From positions 1 through 64,000 of the forward strand of contig NZ_RQYN01000006.1 of the NCBI RefSeq assembly GCF_003860135.1: 64,000 nt of DNA, given 5' to 3'. Under the pieces are notes generated by a model that saw only the letters and a program-made list of their open reading frames with translations, ran no database searches and was not told where the DNA came from. The DNA is from Tannerella forsythia. Its GTDB lineage: Bacteria; Bacteroidota; Bacteroidia; Bacteroidales; Tannerellaceae. Position numbers and translations under genes: made by a program. This document shows positions 1 through 9,990 of this stretch, one piece after another (within the stretch, counting starts at the first letter, position 1; the number at the start of each line of letters is the position of its first letter).

Positions 1-1
1 C

Positions 2-424
2 ACGTTTACGGTCAACGGCGATTACGAAGAGGTGCAGCTCACGGCCACCGTCGCCCCGTCGAATGCCACGGATAAGTCGCTGACGTGGACGAGCGACAAT
101 CCGCAGGTCGCCTCGGTCGATGCCACCGGATTAGTGACGATCCATAAGAAAGGCAAAGCCACCATCACCGCGACTGCCAACGACGGCAGCGGCCGGAGCG
201 ACGCGTGCGACTTCAACGTGATCATGACCGTGGCCAACGAAACGATCGACGGCCTGCGCATGTGGGCACACGGCGGAGCGCTGCACCTCACCCTGCCCAA
301 CGCCGCGACGGTACATATATATAATGTAAACGGCGCGATAGTAAACGACCACGTTCAGCCGTTAGCCGACGGCATGTATCTGGTGCGCGTAGGAGAAAGG
401 GTAAGGAAAATCCTTGTGAAGTGA
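2..424 (+). CDS. C-terminal part of a secreted T9SS surface protein with an Ig-like domain (5' end outside window)
   Basis: The frame is open from the first base, so the gene begins upstream of the window and only the last 140 codons are visible. Residues about 10-75 look like a bacterial Ig-like group 2 (Big_2) domain: an LTATVAPSNATDK stretch, then LTWTSDNPQVASVD and GKATITATA. The last ~75 residues resemble a type IX secretion sorting domain, with VHIYNVNG, GMYLVRVG and a basic end KILVK. In this phylum that tail directs export across the outer membrane and surface attachment. The function of the missing N-terminal part cannot be told. Family-level calls rest on motif reading only. Confidence 0.75.
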   Translation, partial: TFTVNGDYEEVQLTATVAPSNATDKSLTWTSDNPQVASVDATGLVTIHKKGKATITATANDGSGRSDACDFNVIMTVANETIDGLRMWAHGGALHLTLPNAATVHIYNVNGAIVNDHVQPLADGMYLVRVGERVRKILVK

Positions 425-1041
425 AAAGTGAAGAGTGAAAAGTGAAAAGTGAAGAGTGAAAAGTGAAAAATGTAGTCAAAGGTAGTCAATGTAGTCAAGA
501 GTAGTCAATGTAGGGGCGGGCCTTGTGTCCGCCCTTATTTTTTGTCATGTTGGTGATGTCCGAACGCGAATGACGCGAATGGGCGCAAATGAACGCGAAT
601 TTAATTGTCTGTTGTCAGTTCTCAATGGTTATACCGGGTACATGGTTCGGCGGGTACCACGGATTCCCCCCTTTGAAGGGGGCAAGGGGGATGTTCATAT
701 CCACACCATGGCGGGCAAACACCTCAACATTTCAACAACTAAACAACTAAACACCTCAACGCCCGAAGGGGGTTATAAGGGCTGAAAGCCCGATCTATTT
801 CAGCCCCATCCCGTCAGGGTGGGGGATCGACGCCCATTCCTTGTTTGAAGGGCTGAAAGCCTGACTTAATACCACAAGTTGCACAAGTTTATGACAAGTT
901 GCACAAGTTTTCATTTGCGTTCATTTGCGGTTATTCGCGTCATTTGCGTTCGGACATCGTAATTCGTCATTCGTAATTGTTGTAGCCAACACCTCAACAC
1001 CTCAACAATTCAACACCTCAACGCCCGCAGAGGCTCAACGC
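425..1041. repeat. Intergenic patch of dispersed low-complexity repeats, no gene seen
   Basis: This stretch holds short direct repeats rather than a gene: seven 7-bp AGTGAAA/AGTGAAG units (about 423-471), four GTAGTCAA units (474-512), ACGCGAAT/GCGAATG runs (558-600), AACAACTAAA and CTCAACA strings (722-762 and 988-1022), CACAAGTT repeats (882-911), and the 12-mer GGGCTGAAAGCC at 779 and 850. The same sub-elements recur near 18260-18660, partly in inverted orientation, so this is a dispersed intergenic repeat family. Short open frames across it consist only of repeat translations and are not called. Confidence 0.7.
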
Positions 1042-1097
1042 CCCGAAAAAGAAAGCTGCCCCTTCCGAGGAGTCGATGACTCCGTCGGGGGGGCAGC
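1042..1097 (-). terminator. Rho-independent terminator of groESL
   Basis: On the minus strand a long GC-rich hairpin (arms GGGCAGC/GCTGCCC plus GACTCC/GGAGTC) is followed by TTTCTTTTT. It lies 48 bases beyond the groEL stop codon, in the right orientation to end the groES-groEL transcript. Confidence 0.8.
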
Positions 1098-1144
1098 CCT
1101 TTTCTAATACCTATATTTAATTACTTTGCGATAGCGATCGGGAA

Positions 1145-2788
<1,644 letters not shown>

Positions 2789-2827
2789 TTATTAATCTTT
2801 TGATTCGTTAATATTTCGTTGGGTTGA

Positions 2828-3097
2828 TCAGATGATAGCCAAAACGTCGGACTGACGCATGATCAAGTATTTCTCTCCGTCGAGCTCGATTTCCGTACCG
2901 GCATATTTGCCATACAGCACACGGTCGCCCTGAGCCAACACCATCTCTTCGTCTTTCGTACCCTTACCGACCGCGATAATTTCGCCTTTCAACGGTTTTT
3001 CCTTGGCCGAGTCCGGGATAATGATTCCGCTCGCCGTCTTCTCTTCAGCTTCTGCCGGTTTAACCAGCACTCTGTCTGCTAATGGTTTAACATTCAT
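2828..3097 (-). CDS. groES: Co-chaperonin GroES (10 kDa)
   Basis: 89 residues, typical of bacterial GroES, which forms the heptameric lid of GroEL. It starts [14 protein letters not shown] and contains the mobile-loop region [18 protein letters not shown] (residues about 18-35) and the roof hairpin. It is the first gene of the groES-groEL operon. A sigma-54-like -24/-12 element with an upstream dyad lies 73-135 bases before the start, suggesting stress control by an enhancer-dependent activator instead of a HrcA/CIRCE element; no CIRCE repeat was seen. Confidence 0.97.
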   Translation of the reverse strand: MNVKPLADRVLVKPAEAEEKTASGIIIPDSAKEKPLKGEIIAVGKGTKDEEMVLAQGDRVLYGKYAGTEIELDGEKYLIMRQSDVLAII

Positions 3098-3169
3098 GTT
3101 TTCTACGTTTTAATTGTTAATGCTATATTTATTTGTTTCTATTTTGTTTTGATCTGCTGCCCATGCGAA

Positions 3170-3232
3170 TGCGAATACCGTGCCAAATGCAATCTATCCC
3201 ACCAATCTGTCACGTTTGCCGACAATACGTCA
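3170..3232 (-). promoter_or_regulatory. Sigma-54-like promoter with upstream dyad for groES-groEL
   Basis: Read on the minus strand, positions 3185-3170 are TGGCACGGTATTCGCA. This matches the RpoN consensus TGGCAC-N5-TTGCA with one mismatch and the required GG-N10-GC spacing. A dyad, CGACAATACGTCA on the plus strand (3220-3232), lies 34 bases further upstream and agrees at 11 of 13 positions with the motif at 5454-5466 near the other sigma-54-like site. The predicted transcript start is about 60 bases before groES. Confidence 0.55.
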
Positions 3233-3324
3233 GAGATTCGACCCAAGGATATGACAAGATGTCTCACTCGGCACCTTTTTCGGCCATTCGTTCCGCCGAT
3301 GCTTCCGATCACTCTCCGGGACGC

Positions 3325-4695
3325 TTACCCGTGAGCGAGCAGCCGTTCAATCAGTTCGTCCCTACCGACGGATTCCTGTTCGCCGGACTGCATATTCTTG
3401 AGGTTGATCGTTCCTTCGGCCATTTCGTTTTCGCCGACGAGCGCCACGAACGGAATCTTTTTCGCATCGGCATAGCCCATTTGCTTCTTCATCTTCGCCG
3501 CTTCGGGATAAAGCTCGGCACGTATGCCGGCCGCACGCACCTGTGCCATAACCGGTAACAGATATGCGGCTTCTTTTTCGCCGAAATGGACGAACATGAC
3601 CTGCGTCGTTTGGAGCGAATCGGCCGGATAGAGGTCGAGCTGGTTGAGCACGTCGTAGATCCGGTCTGCTCCGAACGAGATGCCGACCCCCGACATACCG
3701 TCCATCCCGAATACGCCCGTCAGATTGTCATACCGGCCTCCGCCGGTGATGCTGCCGATCTCTACATCGAGCGCTTTCACCTCGAAGATGGTGCCGGTAT
3801 AATAATTCAGTCCGCGCGCCAGCGTCAGGTCGGTTTCGAGCGCAGCCGTAAGCGGCAGTTGCTCGATATGATCCAGAATGTATTCCGTTTCTTCAATCCC
3901 TTTCAGACCCGTCTCGGATCCGGCGAGCATCTCTTTCAGCACAGCCATCTTCTCGCGGTTATCGCCTTTCATCACGATAATGGGTTGCAACTTCGCAATC
4001 GCTTCTTCCGAGATGCCTTTTCTCCGCAATTCGTCGTTGACGCCGTCGAGGCCGATCTTATCGAGCTTATCCATCGCCACGGTAATGTCCGTGATTTTAT
4101 CCGCCTCGCGAATCATCTCGGCAATACCGGTCAGAATTTTACGGTTATTCATCTTGATAGACACCCGTATGCCGAAACGGCGGAACACTTCGTCCATGAT
4201 CTGGATCAATTCCACCTCGTTCAGCAACGAATCGGACCCGACCACATCGCCATCGCATTGATAGAACTCCCGATAGCGACCTTTCTGCGGCCGGTCGGCA
4301 CGCCATACGGGCTGTATCTGGTAGCGCTTGAACGGGAAGGAAATATCGTTGCGATGCTGCACGACAAAACGGGCGAAGGGCACGGTTAAATCATAACGCA
4401 ATCCTTTCTCACAGGCTTTCGCCGCAAACTTGAGCGCGTTTCGTTCACGCAGTTCATCGTCCGTAAAGCCCGACAAACAATCGCCCGAATTCAGAATTTT
4501 AAACAGCAGGCGGTCGCCTTCTTCGCCATACTTCCCCATCAAGGTGGAAAGATTCTCCATGGCGGGCGTTTCGATCTGCTGAAAGCCGTAGAGGTGATAA
4601 ACGTCGCGAATCGTATTGAAAATATAGTTGCGCTTGGCCATCTCTTCGGGCGAGAAGTCGCGCGTTCCTTTCGGAATAGAAGGTTTCTGTGCCAT
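3325..4695 (-). CDS. hisS: Histidine--tRNA ligase
   Basis: 456 residues, class II aminoacyl-tRNA synthetase that charges tRNA-His with histidine in the cytoplasm. Visible landmarks are the N-terminal [10 protein letters not shown], motif 1/2 region [11 protein letters not shown] and [20 protein letters not shown], and the histidine-specific loop [15 protein letters not shown] followed by GGGRYDNL. The C-terminal ~90 residues form the anticodon-binding domain. It begins 3 bases after the stop of the upstream zinc peptidase on the same strand, so the two are probably cotranscribed. Confidence 0.97.
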   Translation of the reverse strand: MAQKPSIPKGTRDFSPEEMAKRNYIFNTIRDVYHLYGFQQIETPAMENLSTLMGKYGEEGDRLLFKILNSGDCLSGFTDDELRERNALKFAAKACEKGLRYDLTVPFARFVVQHRNDISFPFKRYQIQPVWRADRPQKGRYREFYQCDGDVVGSDSLLNEVELIQIMDEVFRRFGIRVSIKMNNRKILTGIAEMIREADKITDITVAMDKLDKIGLDGVNDELRRKGISEEAIAKLQPIIVMKGDNREKMAVLKEMLAGSETGLKGIEETEYILDHIEQLPLTAALETDLTLARGLNYYTGTIFEVKALDVEIGSITGGGRYDNLTGVFGMDGMSGVGISFGADRIYDVLNQLDLYPADSLQTTQVMFVHFGEKEAAYLLPVMAQVRAAGIRAELYPEAAKMKKQMGYADAKKIPFVALVGENEMAEGTINLKNMQSGEQESVGRDELIERLLAHG

Positions 4696-4698
4696 GCG

Positions 4699-5391
4699 TT
4701 AGTTTCGTCTTCCGCCTAAAAAGATCATGATGTAATACAAAAGGGTCGCCAGCGAGCCGAGTGCGGCAACGACATACGTATAGGCTGCCGAGCGCAAGGC
4801 GTCTTTGGCCATTCCGTCCGTCTGATAATTCGTGATACCGGCTGTTTTCAGCCATGCCAAAGCCCGACGGCTGGCATTGATTTCGACGGGCAGGGTGATG
4901 AAGCTAAACAGCGTCGTCACGGCAAACAGAAGAATGCCGATCAGCAGCAGTTGGGGAAAAGCTTTCAACATCAACATGCCTCCGAGCAGTACCCACTGCA
5001 CGATATTGGAAGAAAAACTGACGATAGGCACAAGCGCCGAGCGCATCTTAAGAGGACCGTAAGCCGTCGCGTGCTGTACGGCATGCCCGCATTCGTGCGC
5101 CGCTACGGCAGCGGCGGCAATGCTGTTGCTCGCGTAGACCGGTTCACTGAGGTTCACCGTCTTGTTCACCGGATTGTAATGATCCGTCAGCTGTCCGGCA
5201 ACCGAGATCACCCGCACATCCGTAATCCCGTTTTCACGCAGCATTTTCTCTGCCACATCGCGTCCCGTCATGCCGTTGGGCATCGGGATTTGAGAATACT
5301 TTTTAAACTTGCTCTGCATCCGGGCCGATACAATCCAGCTGATGACGGCGATGCCGATAAAGAGCACCCAATATAAAGAATACATAGTCAT
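4699..5391 (-). CDS. Membrane-bound neutral zinc metallopeptidase (YugP-like)
   Basis: 230 residues with the zinc-binding motif HECGHAVQH at about residue 99-107 and an N-terminal hydrophobic segment (MYSLYWVLFIGIAVISWIVS). There are two or three more hydrophobic segments after the active site (WVLLGGMLMLKAF, LLLIGILLFAVTTLFSF) and one at the C-terminus (YVVAALGSLATLLYYIMIF). This pattern fits the YugP-like Zn_peptidase_2 family of inner-membrane peptidases; the substrate is unknown. It heads a two-gene unit with hisS. A near-perfect sigma-54-like promoter lies 45 bases upstream, which points to an envelope- or protein-stress role (inference). Confidence 0.85.
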   Translation of the reverse strand: MTMYSLYWVLFIGIAVISWIVSARMQSKFKKYSQIPMPNGMTGRDVAEKMLRENGITDVRVISVAGQLTDHYNPVNKTVNLSEPVYASNSIAAAAVAAHECGHAVQHATAYGPLKMRSALVPIVSFSSNIVQWVLLGGMLMLKAFPQLLLIGILLFAVTTLFSFITLPVEINASRRALAWLKTAGITNYQTDGMAKDALRSAAYTYVVAALGSLATLLYYIMIFLGGRRN

Positions 5392-5435
5392 TGTTTCTAC
5401 TACTATTAAAGTTAATACTATATCATCGGCTCTGC

Positions 5436-5466
5436 TGCAAAAACAGTGCCAGCCGACAAAATGTCA
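5436..5466 (-). promoter_or_regulatory. Sigma-54-like promoter plus dyad for the zinc peptidase-hisS unit
   Basis: On the minus strand positions 5451-5436 read TGGCACTGTTTTTGCA, an exact match to TGGCAC-N5-TTGCA. Immediately upstream (5454-5466) is the imperfect dyad TGACATTTTGTCG, related to the one near groES. The predicted start lies ~35 bases before the peptidase ATG. Confidence 0.6.
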
Positions 5467-5495
5467 GTCATCTGCCGAAAACACATGCACGACGG

Positions 5496-6767
5496 TTATT
5501 CGGTATACCGGATAATCGTCTGCTCACGGTCAGGCCCTACGGATACGATCTTGATGGGAACGCCCAGCTCTTCTTCAAGGAAGGACAGATAGGCATTAAA
5601 CTCTTCCGGAAATTCGTCCTCGCTTTTCATCCTTGTCATATCGGTCTTCCATCCGGGAAGCTCCGTATAAATGGGAGTCGTCGATGTTTCCGTCACTTCA
5701 AAAGGGAAGCGCGTAACCTCTTTCCCGTCGATCCGATAGGCGACACATGCCTTGATCGTATCGAACGTATCCAGCACATCGCTCTTCATCATGATGAGCC
5801 GGCTAACGCCATTGATCATAATCGCATACCGCAACGCTACGAGATCGATCCATCCGCAACGACGTTTACGCCCGGTCACAGATCCGAATTCGCGTCCGCG
5901 CTGACACATTTCTTCGCCCGTTTCGTCTTTCAGCTCTGTCGGGAACGGACCGCTTCCGACACGCGTACAATAGGCCTTGAAAATACCGTACACTTCGCCG
6001 ATACTTCGCGGAGAGATGCCGAGCCCCGTACAACAACCGGCACAGACGGTATTCGATGACGTAACGAACGGATAAGAACCGAAGTCGATGTCGAGCATCG
6101 TGCCTTGCGCACCCTCGGCCAGTACCGACTTACCCTCGGTCAGGCATTCGTTGATCTCATGTTCGCTGTCGATCAGTTCGAACTGTTTCAGGTATTCGAG
6201 CGCTTCGAACCACGGTTTTTCCAGATCGGCCATATTGTATCCGTAGTTCATGGCACGCAGCATATTTTCGTGACGGCGTTTGGCTTCGGCGTATTTCTTT
6301 TCAAAATCGTGGAGAATATCCCCGACACGCAAGCCGTTGCGACTGATCTTATCCGTATAGGTCGGGCCGATGCCTTTGCCGGTCGTACCGATTTTACCGG
6401 TGCCTTTGGCTGCTTCATTGGCCTGATCGAGGATTCGATGCGTCGGCATGATCAGATGAGCTTTCTTCGAGATACGCAGCTGTTTACGAATATCGTATCC
6501 GCTGGCGGCTAACGATTCGGCTTCTTCTCTGAACAATAACGGGTCGAGCACGACGCCGTTTCCGACGATGTTGATTTTACCTCCCTGAAAAATCCCGGAC
6601 GGAATGGAACGCAGGATGTATTTCTTTCCTTCGAACTCGAGCGTATGTCCGGCGTTCGGGCCTCCCTGAAAACGGGCAACCACATCGTAGGATGGTGTCA
6701 ATACATCGACAACTTTTCCTTTGCCTTCGTCGCCCCATTGTAAACCTAAGAGAACATCTACTTTCAT
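5496..6767 (-). CDS. purA: Adenylosuccinate synthetase
   Basis: 423 residues, the usual length. It joins IMP and aspartate with GTP to give adenylosuccinate, the first committed AMP step. The GTP-binding start LLGLQWGDEGKGKVVD, the segment FQGGPNAGHTLEF with the catalytic His, GKGIGPTYTDK, the GAQGTMLDIDFGSYPFVTSS loop and the C-terminal SVGPDREQTI are all present. It lies 26 bases downstream of the Fur-family gene on the same strand, so readthrough from fur is likely. Nothing anomalous. Confidence 0.97.
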   Translation of the reverse strand: MKVDVLLGLQWGDEGKGKVVDVLTPSYDVVARFQGGPNAGHTLEFEGKKYILRSIPSGIFQGGKINIVGNGVVLDPLLFREEAESLAASGYDIRKQLRISKKAHLIMPTHRILDQANEAAKGTGKIGTTGKGIGPTYTDKISRNGLRVGDILHDFEKKYAEAKRRHENMLRAMNYGYNMADLEKPWFEALEYLKQFELIDSEHEINECLTEGKSVLAEGAQGTMLDIDFGSYPFVTSSNTVCAGCCTGLGISPRSIGEVYGIFKAYCTRVGSGPFPTELKDETGEEMCQRGREFGSVTGRKRRCGWIDLVALRYAIMINGVSRLIMMKSDVLDTFDTIKACVAYRIDGKEVTRFPFEVTETSTTPIYTELPGWKTDMTRMKSEDEFPEEFNAYLSFLEEELGVPIKIVSVGPDREQTIIRYTE

Positions 6768-6793
6768 CTTCTTGTATTATTTTTTTGTTTCGT

Positions 6794-7291
6794 TTATTTT
6801 TCGGTCTTCCGAGCAGCCGCCGACCGCTTGTTCCGGTGTGTCATCCGGAATTTGCACTTCGAACAGATGCCGTAGACGTAGAGCGAATGATACTCGTACG
6901 TGAACCGCGAAGTACGAAAGCGCTCTATCTCCCTCGAGAGACGCTCGTCTTTGACTTCCTTCACCGCTCCGCAGTAATTACATATCGCATGATGATGTGT
7001 TGCCGCCACCTCGTGCAACTCATACTGCACCAGTTGCGCGGTGAATTGATGACGGATCACGATATGCGCGTCCATGAGGGTCTCGATCGTGTTGTAGATG
7101 GAAGCCCTGCTGACATGAAAATGATCGTCGTCCAGTTGTTTGTGCAACATCTCGACGTCGAAATGTCCTTGAATCCGGCAGATATGATCCAAGATCATGA
7201 AACGCTCCGTTGTTTTACGCATCCCCTTCTCAATCAGATAGCGTGAAAACCGGGCCTTCATTTTCTCAAAGTCATACAGGTCTGGATTCAT
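6794..7291 (-). CDS. Fur-family metal- or peroxide-responsive transcriptional repressor
   Basis: 165 residues. The N-terminal winged helix (about 20-95) contains RKTTERFMILDHI and RASIYNTIETL. The dimerisation domain has the histidine-rich HHHAICNYCG and a second pair CSKC, the CxxC...CxxC structural zinc site typical of Fur/PerR proteins. Metal sensing (Fe for Fur, Fe or Mn for PerR) cannot be assigned by eye. The C-terminus is a basic tail (RNKRSAAARKTEK). It sits between dipeptidyl peptidase III (43 bases upstream) and purA (26 bases downstream) in one orientation, so the three may be cotranscribed. Confidence 0.9.
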   Translation of the reverse strand: MNPDLYDFEKMKARFSRYLIEKGMRKTTERFMILDHICRIQGHFDVEMLHKQLDDDHFHVSRASIYNTIETLMDAHIVIRHQFTAQLVQYELHEVAATHHHAICNYCGAVKEVKDERLSREIERFRTSRFTYEYHSLYVYGICSKCKFRMTHRNKRSAAARKTEK

Positions 7292-7334
7292 CTCTTTTTC
7301 TTATCTGTTCTTGACGTTAAATAATCCGTCGATT

Positions 7335-9395
7335 TTAATTGTATGTCGGAAGGAAAGAATATTCCTTGCTATACCGAAGCATCTGCTCTACATACCCTTC
7401 GGTATAGTCGAGTGTAATATCCGTCACTTCGCCCTGCGCGTTCTTCACTTCCTTCATGACCGGATTGACAAATCCTTTGTATGGAGCAAGGTTCAGACGC
7501 TGATAACGCTCCAGCACCTCTTCGTGAAGAGCCCGGTCTACTTTGACGCCATACGTTTCTACCAATTGCTTGCCGGCATTGAAATCTCCTTCGCTCTTGA
7601 TGCGTTGAAGCTCGCCCAAGAGCTCGCCGAAGAGCGTCCGCAACTTTTCGTAGTCGTTGATGGAAACGAACGTCTTACCGTCGCGATTCTCGAACGAAAC
7701 GACGTTGTCCGGTTTCCCTTTTTCGTAAGCCCAGCGGGCAATCAGCTGCCGGTTTCGCATGTGCGCCTCTTCGATGTCTTTGCCCGGCTCTATGCGAACG
7801 AGCTGAGTCATCAAACCATTCATGAGATATTTGTAATATTCCGCCTTGTAAGCTTCGGGATCGCTCAACAGGCCGAGTTCGAGCAGCTTCTTATCGGCCA
7901 GATAATACAGCGCGAAAATGTCGGCACGCGCCTCTTCGAGGGTCGAGCTGTAGGCTCCGAGCGCATTGGGGTCTGTACCTTCGAGCAGCTGTCCCGAGCC
8001 GTGCCCGAGGCATTCGTGCAGGTCGGTATGCAAATTGTCGGTGATAAAACCGTATTGCTCGATCCGTTCGCGTTCCGTATCGTTGATGACAAATTCCTCC
8101 TTAAACCCGTTTCCTTTCGCGGCTTTATCGTAAGCCTCCGTGATATTCTCGATCGTCACCGACTTGGAGCCGTAGTGCTTGCGGATCCAGTCCGCATTCG
8201 GCAAATTGATACCGATCGGCGTTGTCGGGTAACAGTCGCCGCCAAGCATCGCTACGGTGATAACTTTCGCTGTGACGCCTTTCACCTCTTCTTTCCTAAA
8301 ACGCTTGTCCATCGGTGAATGGTCTTCGAACCATTGCGCGTTTTCACTGATGATTTTTGTACGCTTCGTCGCCTCCCGATTAATGAAGTTCGTAATCGAC
8401 TCCCAGCTTGCTTTCATGCCCAGCGGATCGCCGTACGTCTCCGTAAAACCGTTGACAAAGTCTACTTCCGACGCAAGGTCTTTCACCCAGAGGATGGCAT
8501 AGGCGTCGAACGTTTTGAGGTCGCCCGTGCGGTAATATTCGATCAACTTCTCGATAACGGCTTTCTGCGCGTCATTCTCGGCAAAGGCAACGGCTTTTTG
8601 CAACTCGTCGACGATGCGTTCAATCGCTTGCGTATACAATCCGCCCACTTTCCAGACTTTTTCGACAAGCTCTCCGTTTACTTTGGCCAACCGGCTGTTG
8701 AGGCCGTAGGAGACAGGCGTGGTATCGTTCGGGAGACGCATGCGGGCATAGAACGTTTCGGCCTCTTTCTGCGTGATACCTCCCTCGTAGTAATGATTCG
8801 CCGAAGCCAGAAGGATATCGCCTTCACCGCTCTGTACGGTCCGTTTGGGCATCACCTTCGGATCGAAGATAACCGGCGTGATTTCCTCAAGCCATTGCTC
8901 GACACTCTGCCCCTCGCGAAGGGGTAGGCGGGCCACATCGACCTGACGAATACATTCGGCAAAAAACTCCGGTGTAAGACCTGTCGGTTCGAATTTATCT
9001 TCGGCATAATGATGGTGAATCCCATTAGCCAGCCATACACGTTTGAGGTATGTCTCCAGCGCCTTGAACTGCGCATCGTTCCGATCGCCTTTATATTCCT
9101 GATAAACGGCTTCGAGCGCACGACGAATAGCAAGGTTGTAACGGCAATTCTGGTCGAACAACATATCGCGCCCCATCAACGCGGCTTCCGAGAGATGATA
9201 AAGCAACTGTTTTTGTTGCAAAGTCAAGGCTTCGAATCCGGGGACTTCGTAGCGAAGTATTTCGATGTCGGCAAAACGATCGACCGTGTAGTCGATTTCC
9301 TGTTGTTTTGCAGCTTCATCATGAACAGTCTGCGATTTGTTGCCGCAGGCAGTAAACATTACGGTTGTCATAAGTGATAGAATTAACTTTTTCAT
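7335..9395 (-). CDS. Dipeptidyl peptidase III, lipoprotein (family M49)
   Basis: 686 residues from the chosen start. The zinc motif HECLGH, the Bacteroidetes variant of M49 HEXXGH, is followed about 40 residues later by EEARAD, which supplies the third zinc ligand. The enzyme removes dipeptides from peptide N-termini. An in-frame ATG nine codons upstream lies inside the promoter, so the start at 9395 was chosen; it opens with MKKLILSLMTTVMFTAC, a lipoprotein signal with Cys at residue 17. The protein should therefore sit in the periplasm or outer membrane, fitting a peptide-fermenting lifestyle (inference). Confidence 0.93.
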   Translation of the reverse strand: MKKLILSLMTTVMFTACGNKSQTVHDEAAKQQEIDYTVDRFADIEILRYEVPGFEALTLQQKQLLYHLSEAALMGRDMLFDQNCRYNLAIRRALEAVYQEYKGDRNDAQFKALETYLKRVWLANGIHHHYAEDKFEPTGLTPEFFAECIRQVDVARLPLREGQSVEQWLEEITPVIFDPKVMPKRTVQSGEGDILLASANHYYEGGITQKEAETFYARMRLPNDTTPVSYGLNSRLAKVNGELVEKVWKVGGLYTQAIERIVDELQKAVAFAENDAQKAVIEKLIEYYRTGDLKTFDAYAILWVKDLASEVDFVNGFTETYGDPLGMKASWESITNFINREATKRTKIISENAQWFEDHSPMDKRFRKEEVKGVTAKVITVAMLGGDCYPTTPIGINLPNADWIRKHYGSKSVTIENITEAYDKAAKGNGFKEEFVINDTERERIEQYGFITDNLHTDLHECLGHGSGQLLEGTDPNALGAYSSTLEEARADIFALYYLADKKLLELGLLSDPEAYKAEYYKYLMNGLMTQLVRIEPGKDIEEAHMRNRQLIARWAYEKGKPDNVVSFENRDGKTFVSINDYEKLRTLFGELLGELQRIKSEGDFNAGKQLVETYGVKVDRALHEEVLERYQRLNLAPYKGFVNPVMKEVKNAQGEVTDITLDYTEGYVEQMLRYSKEYSFLPTYN

Positions 9396-9419
9396 CGAGT
9401 CATTATTTTTCAAGACGTG

Positions 9420-9427
9420 CAAAGTTA
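9420..9427 (-). promoter_or_regulatory. Bacteroidetes -7 box (TAACTTTG) for dipeptidyl peptidase III
   Basis: TAACTTTG on the minus strand matches TAnnTTTG. It lies 24 bases before the ATG at 9395 and overlaps the alternative upstream ATG, which decides the start of the gene. Confidence 0.6.
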
Positions 9428-9551
9428 ATGATTAATTTGGAAACGTCCGTTTTTTCGTAACGACAAATCAGGGCTGACGCATTAAAATGACATTACTGCA
9501 ATGGCGTTGAGAAATAGAGGATATGGATATATGCTTATCTATGTATACCTT

Positions 9552-9780
9552 GCCGACGATGCACGAAAGTCTTCACGAAACTCGCCAAGCTTTCTGACGA
9601 CGGACGGAGGTTTCCGCGAAACTTGCCAAGCCTCTCGACAATACACGAAAGTCTTCGCGAAACTCGCTAAGCCTTTCGATGACGGACGGAAGTTACCGCG
9701 AAACTCGCCAGACCTCTCGACAACGCGCGGAGATTTCCACGAAACTCGCCAAGCTTTCCGACGACGGACGGAAGTATCCG
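9552..9780. repeat. 41-bp tandem repeat array, five copies plus a partial one
   Basis: Units start at 9576, 9617, 9658, 9699 and 9740, exactly 41 bp apart, each beginning with a form of CGAAACTCGCCAAGC. A partial copy precedes them from about 9552. The unit junctions carry the dyad GTTTC-CGC-GAAAC or close variants. A 41-bp period shifts the reading frame in each copy, so the array cannot encode a repeated peptide. The rest of the 9428-9973 gap shows no gene. Confidence 0.85.
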
Positions 9781-9973
9781 TACCTATCCTTCATGATCTT
9801 CATTCGTTACCATTCCGTATGATGATGAAAACCTATTCTTCCGCAGCCCCGGACTCGCAAACAAAAATATCTAAAAACAGCTACCGCGTTGTTACCGTAC
9901 ACCTCATCCCCCCTACCCCAACATCTGCTGTTGAAAAACATACGGTCTGTTTTCTTTTTCCAATAATTTGCCG

Positions 9974-9981
9974 TACCTTCG
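9974..9981 (+). promoter_or_regulatory. Probable -7 box (TACCTTCG) for the kinase-RapZ fusion gene
   Basis: TACCTTCG is one base off TAnnTTTG. It lies only nine bases before the ATG at 9991, so the transcript would be almost leaderless. Confidence 0.4.
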
Positions 9982-9990
9982 TGTCCCGTA

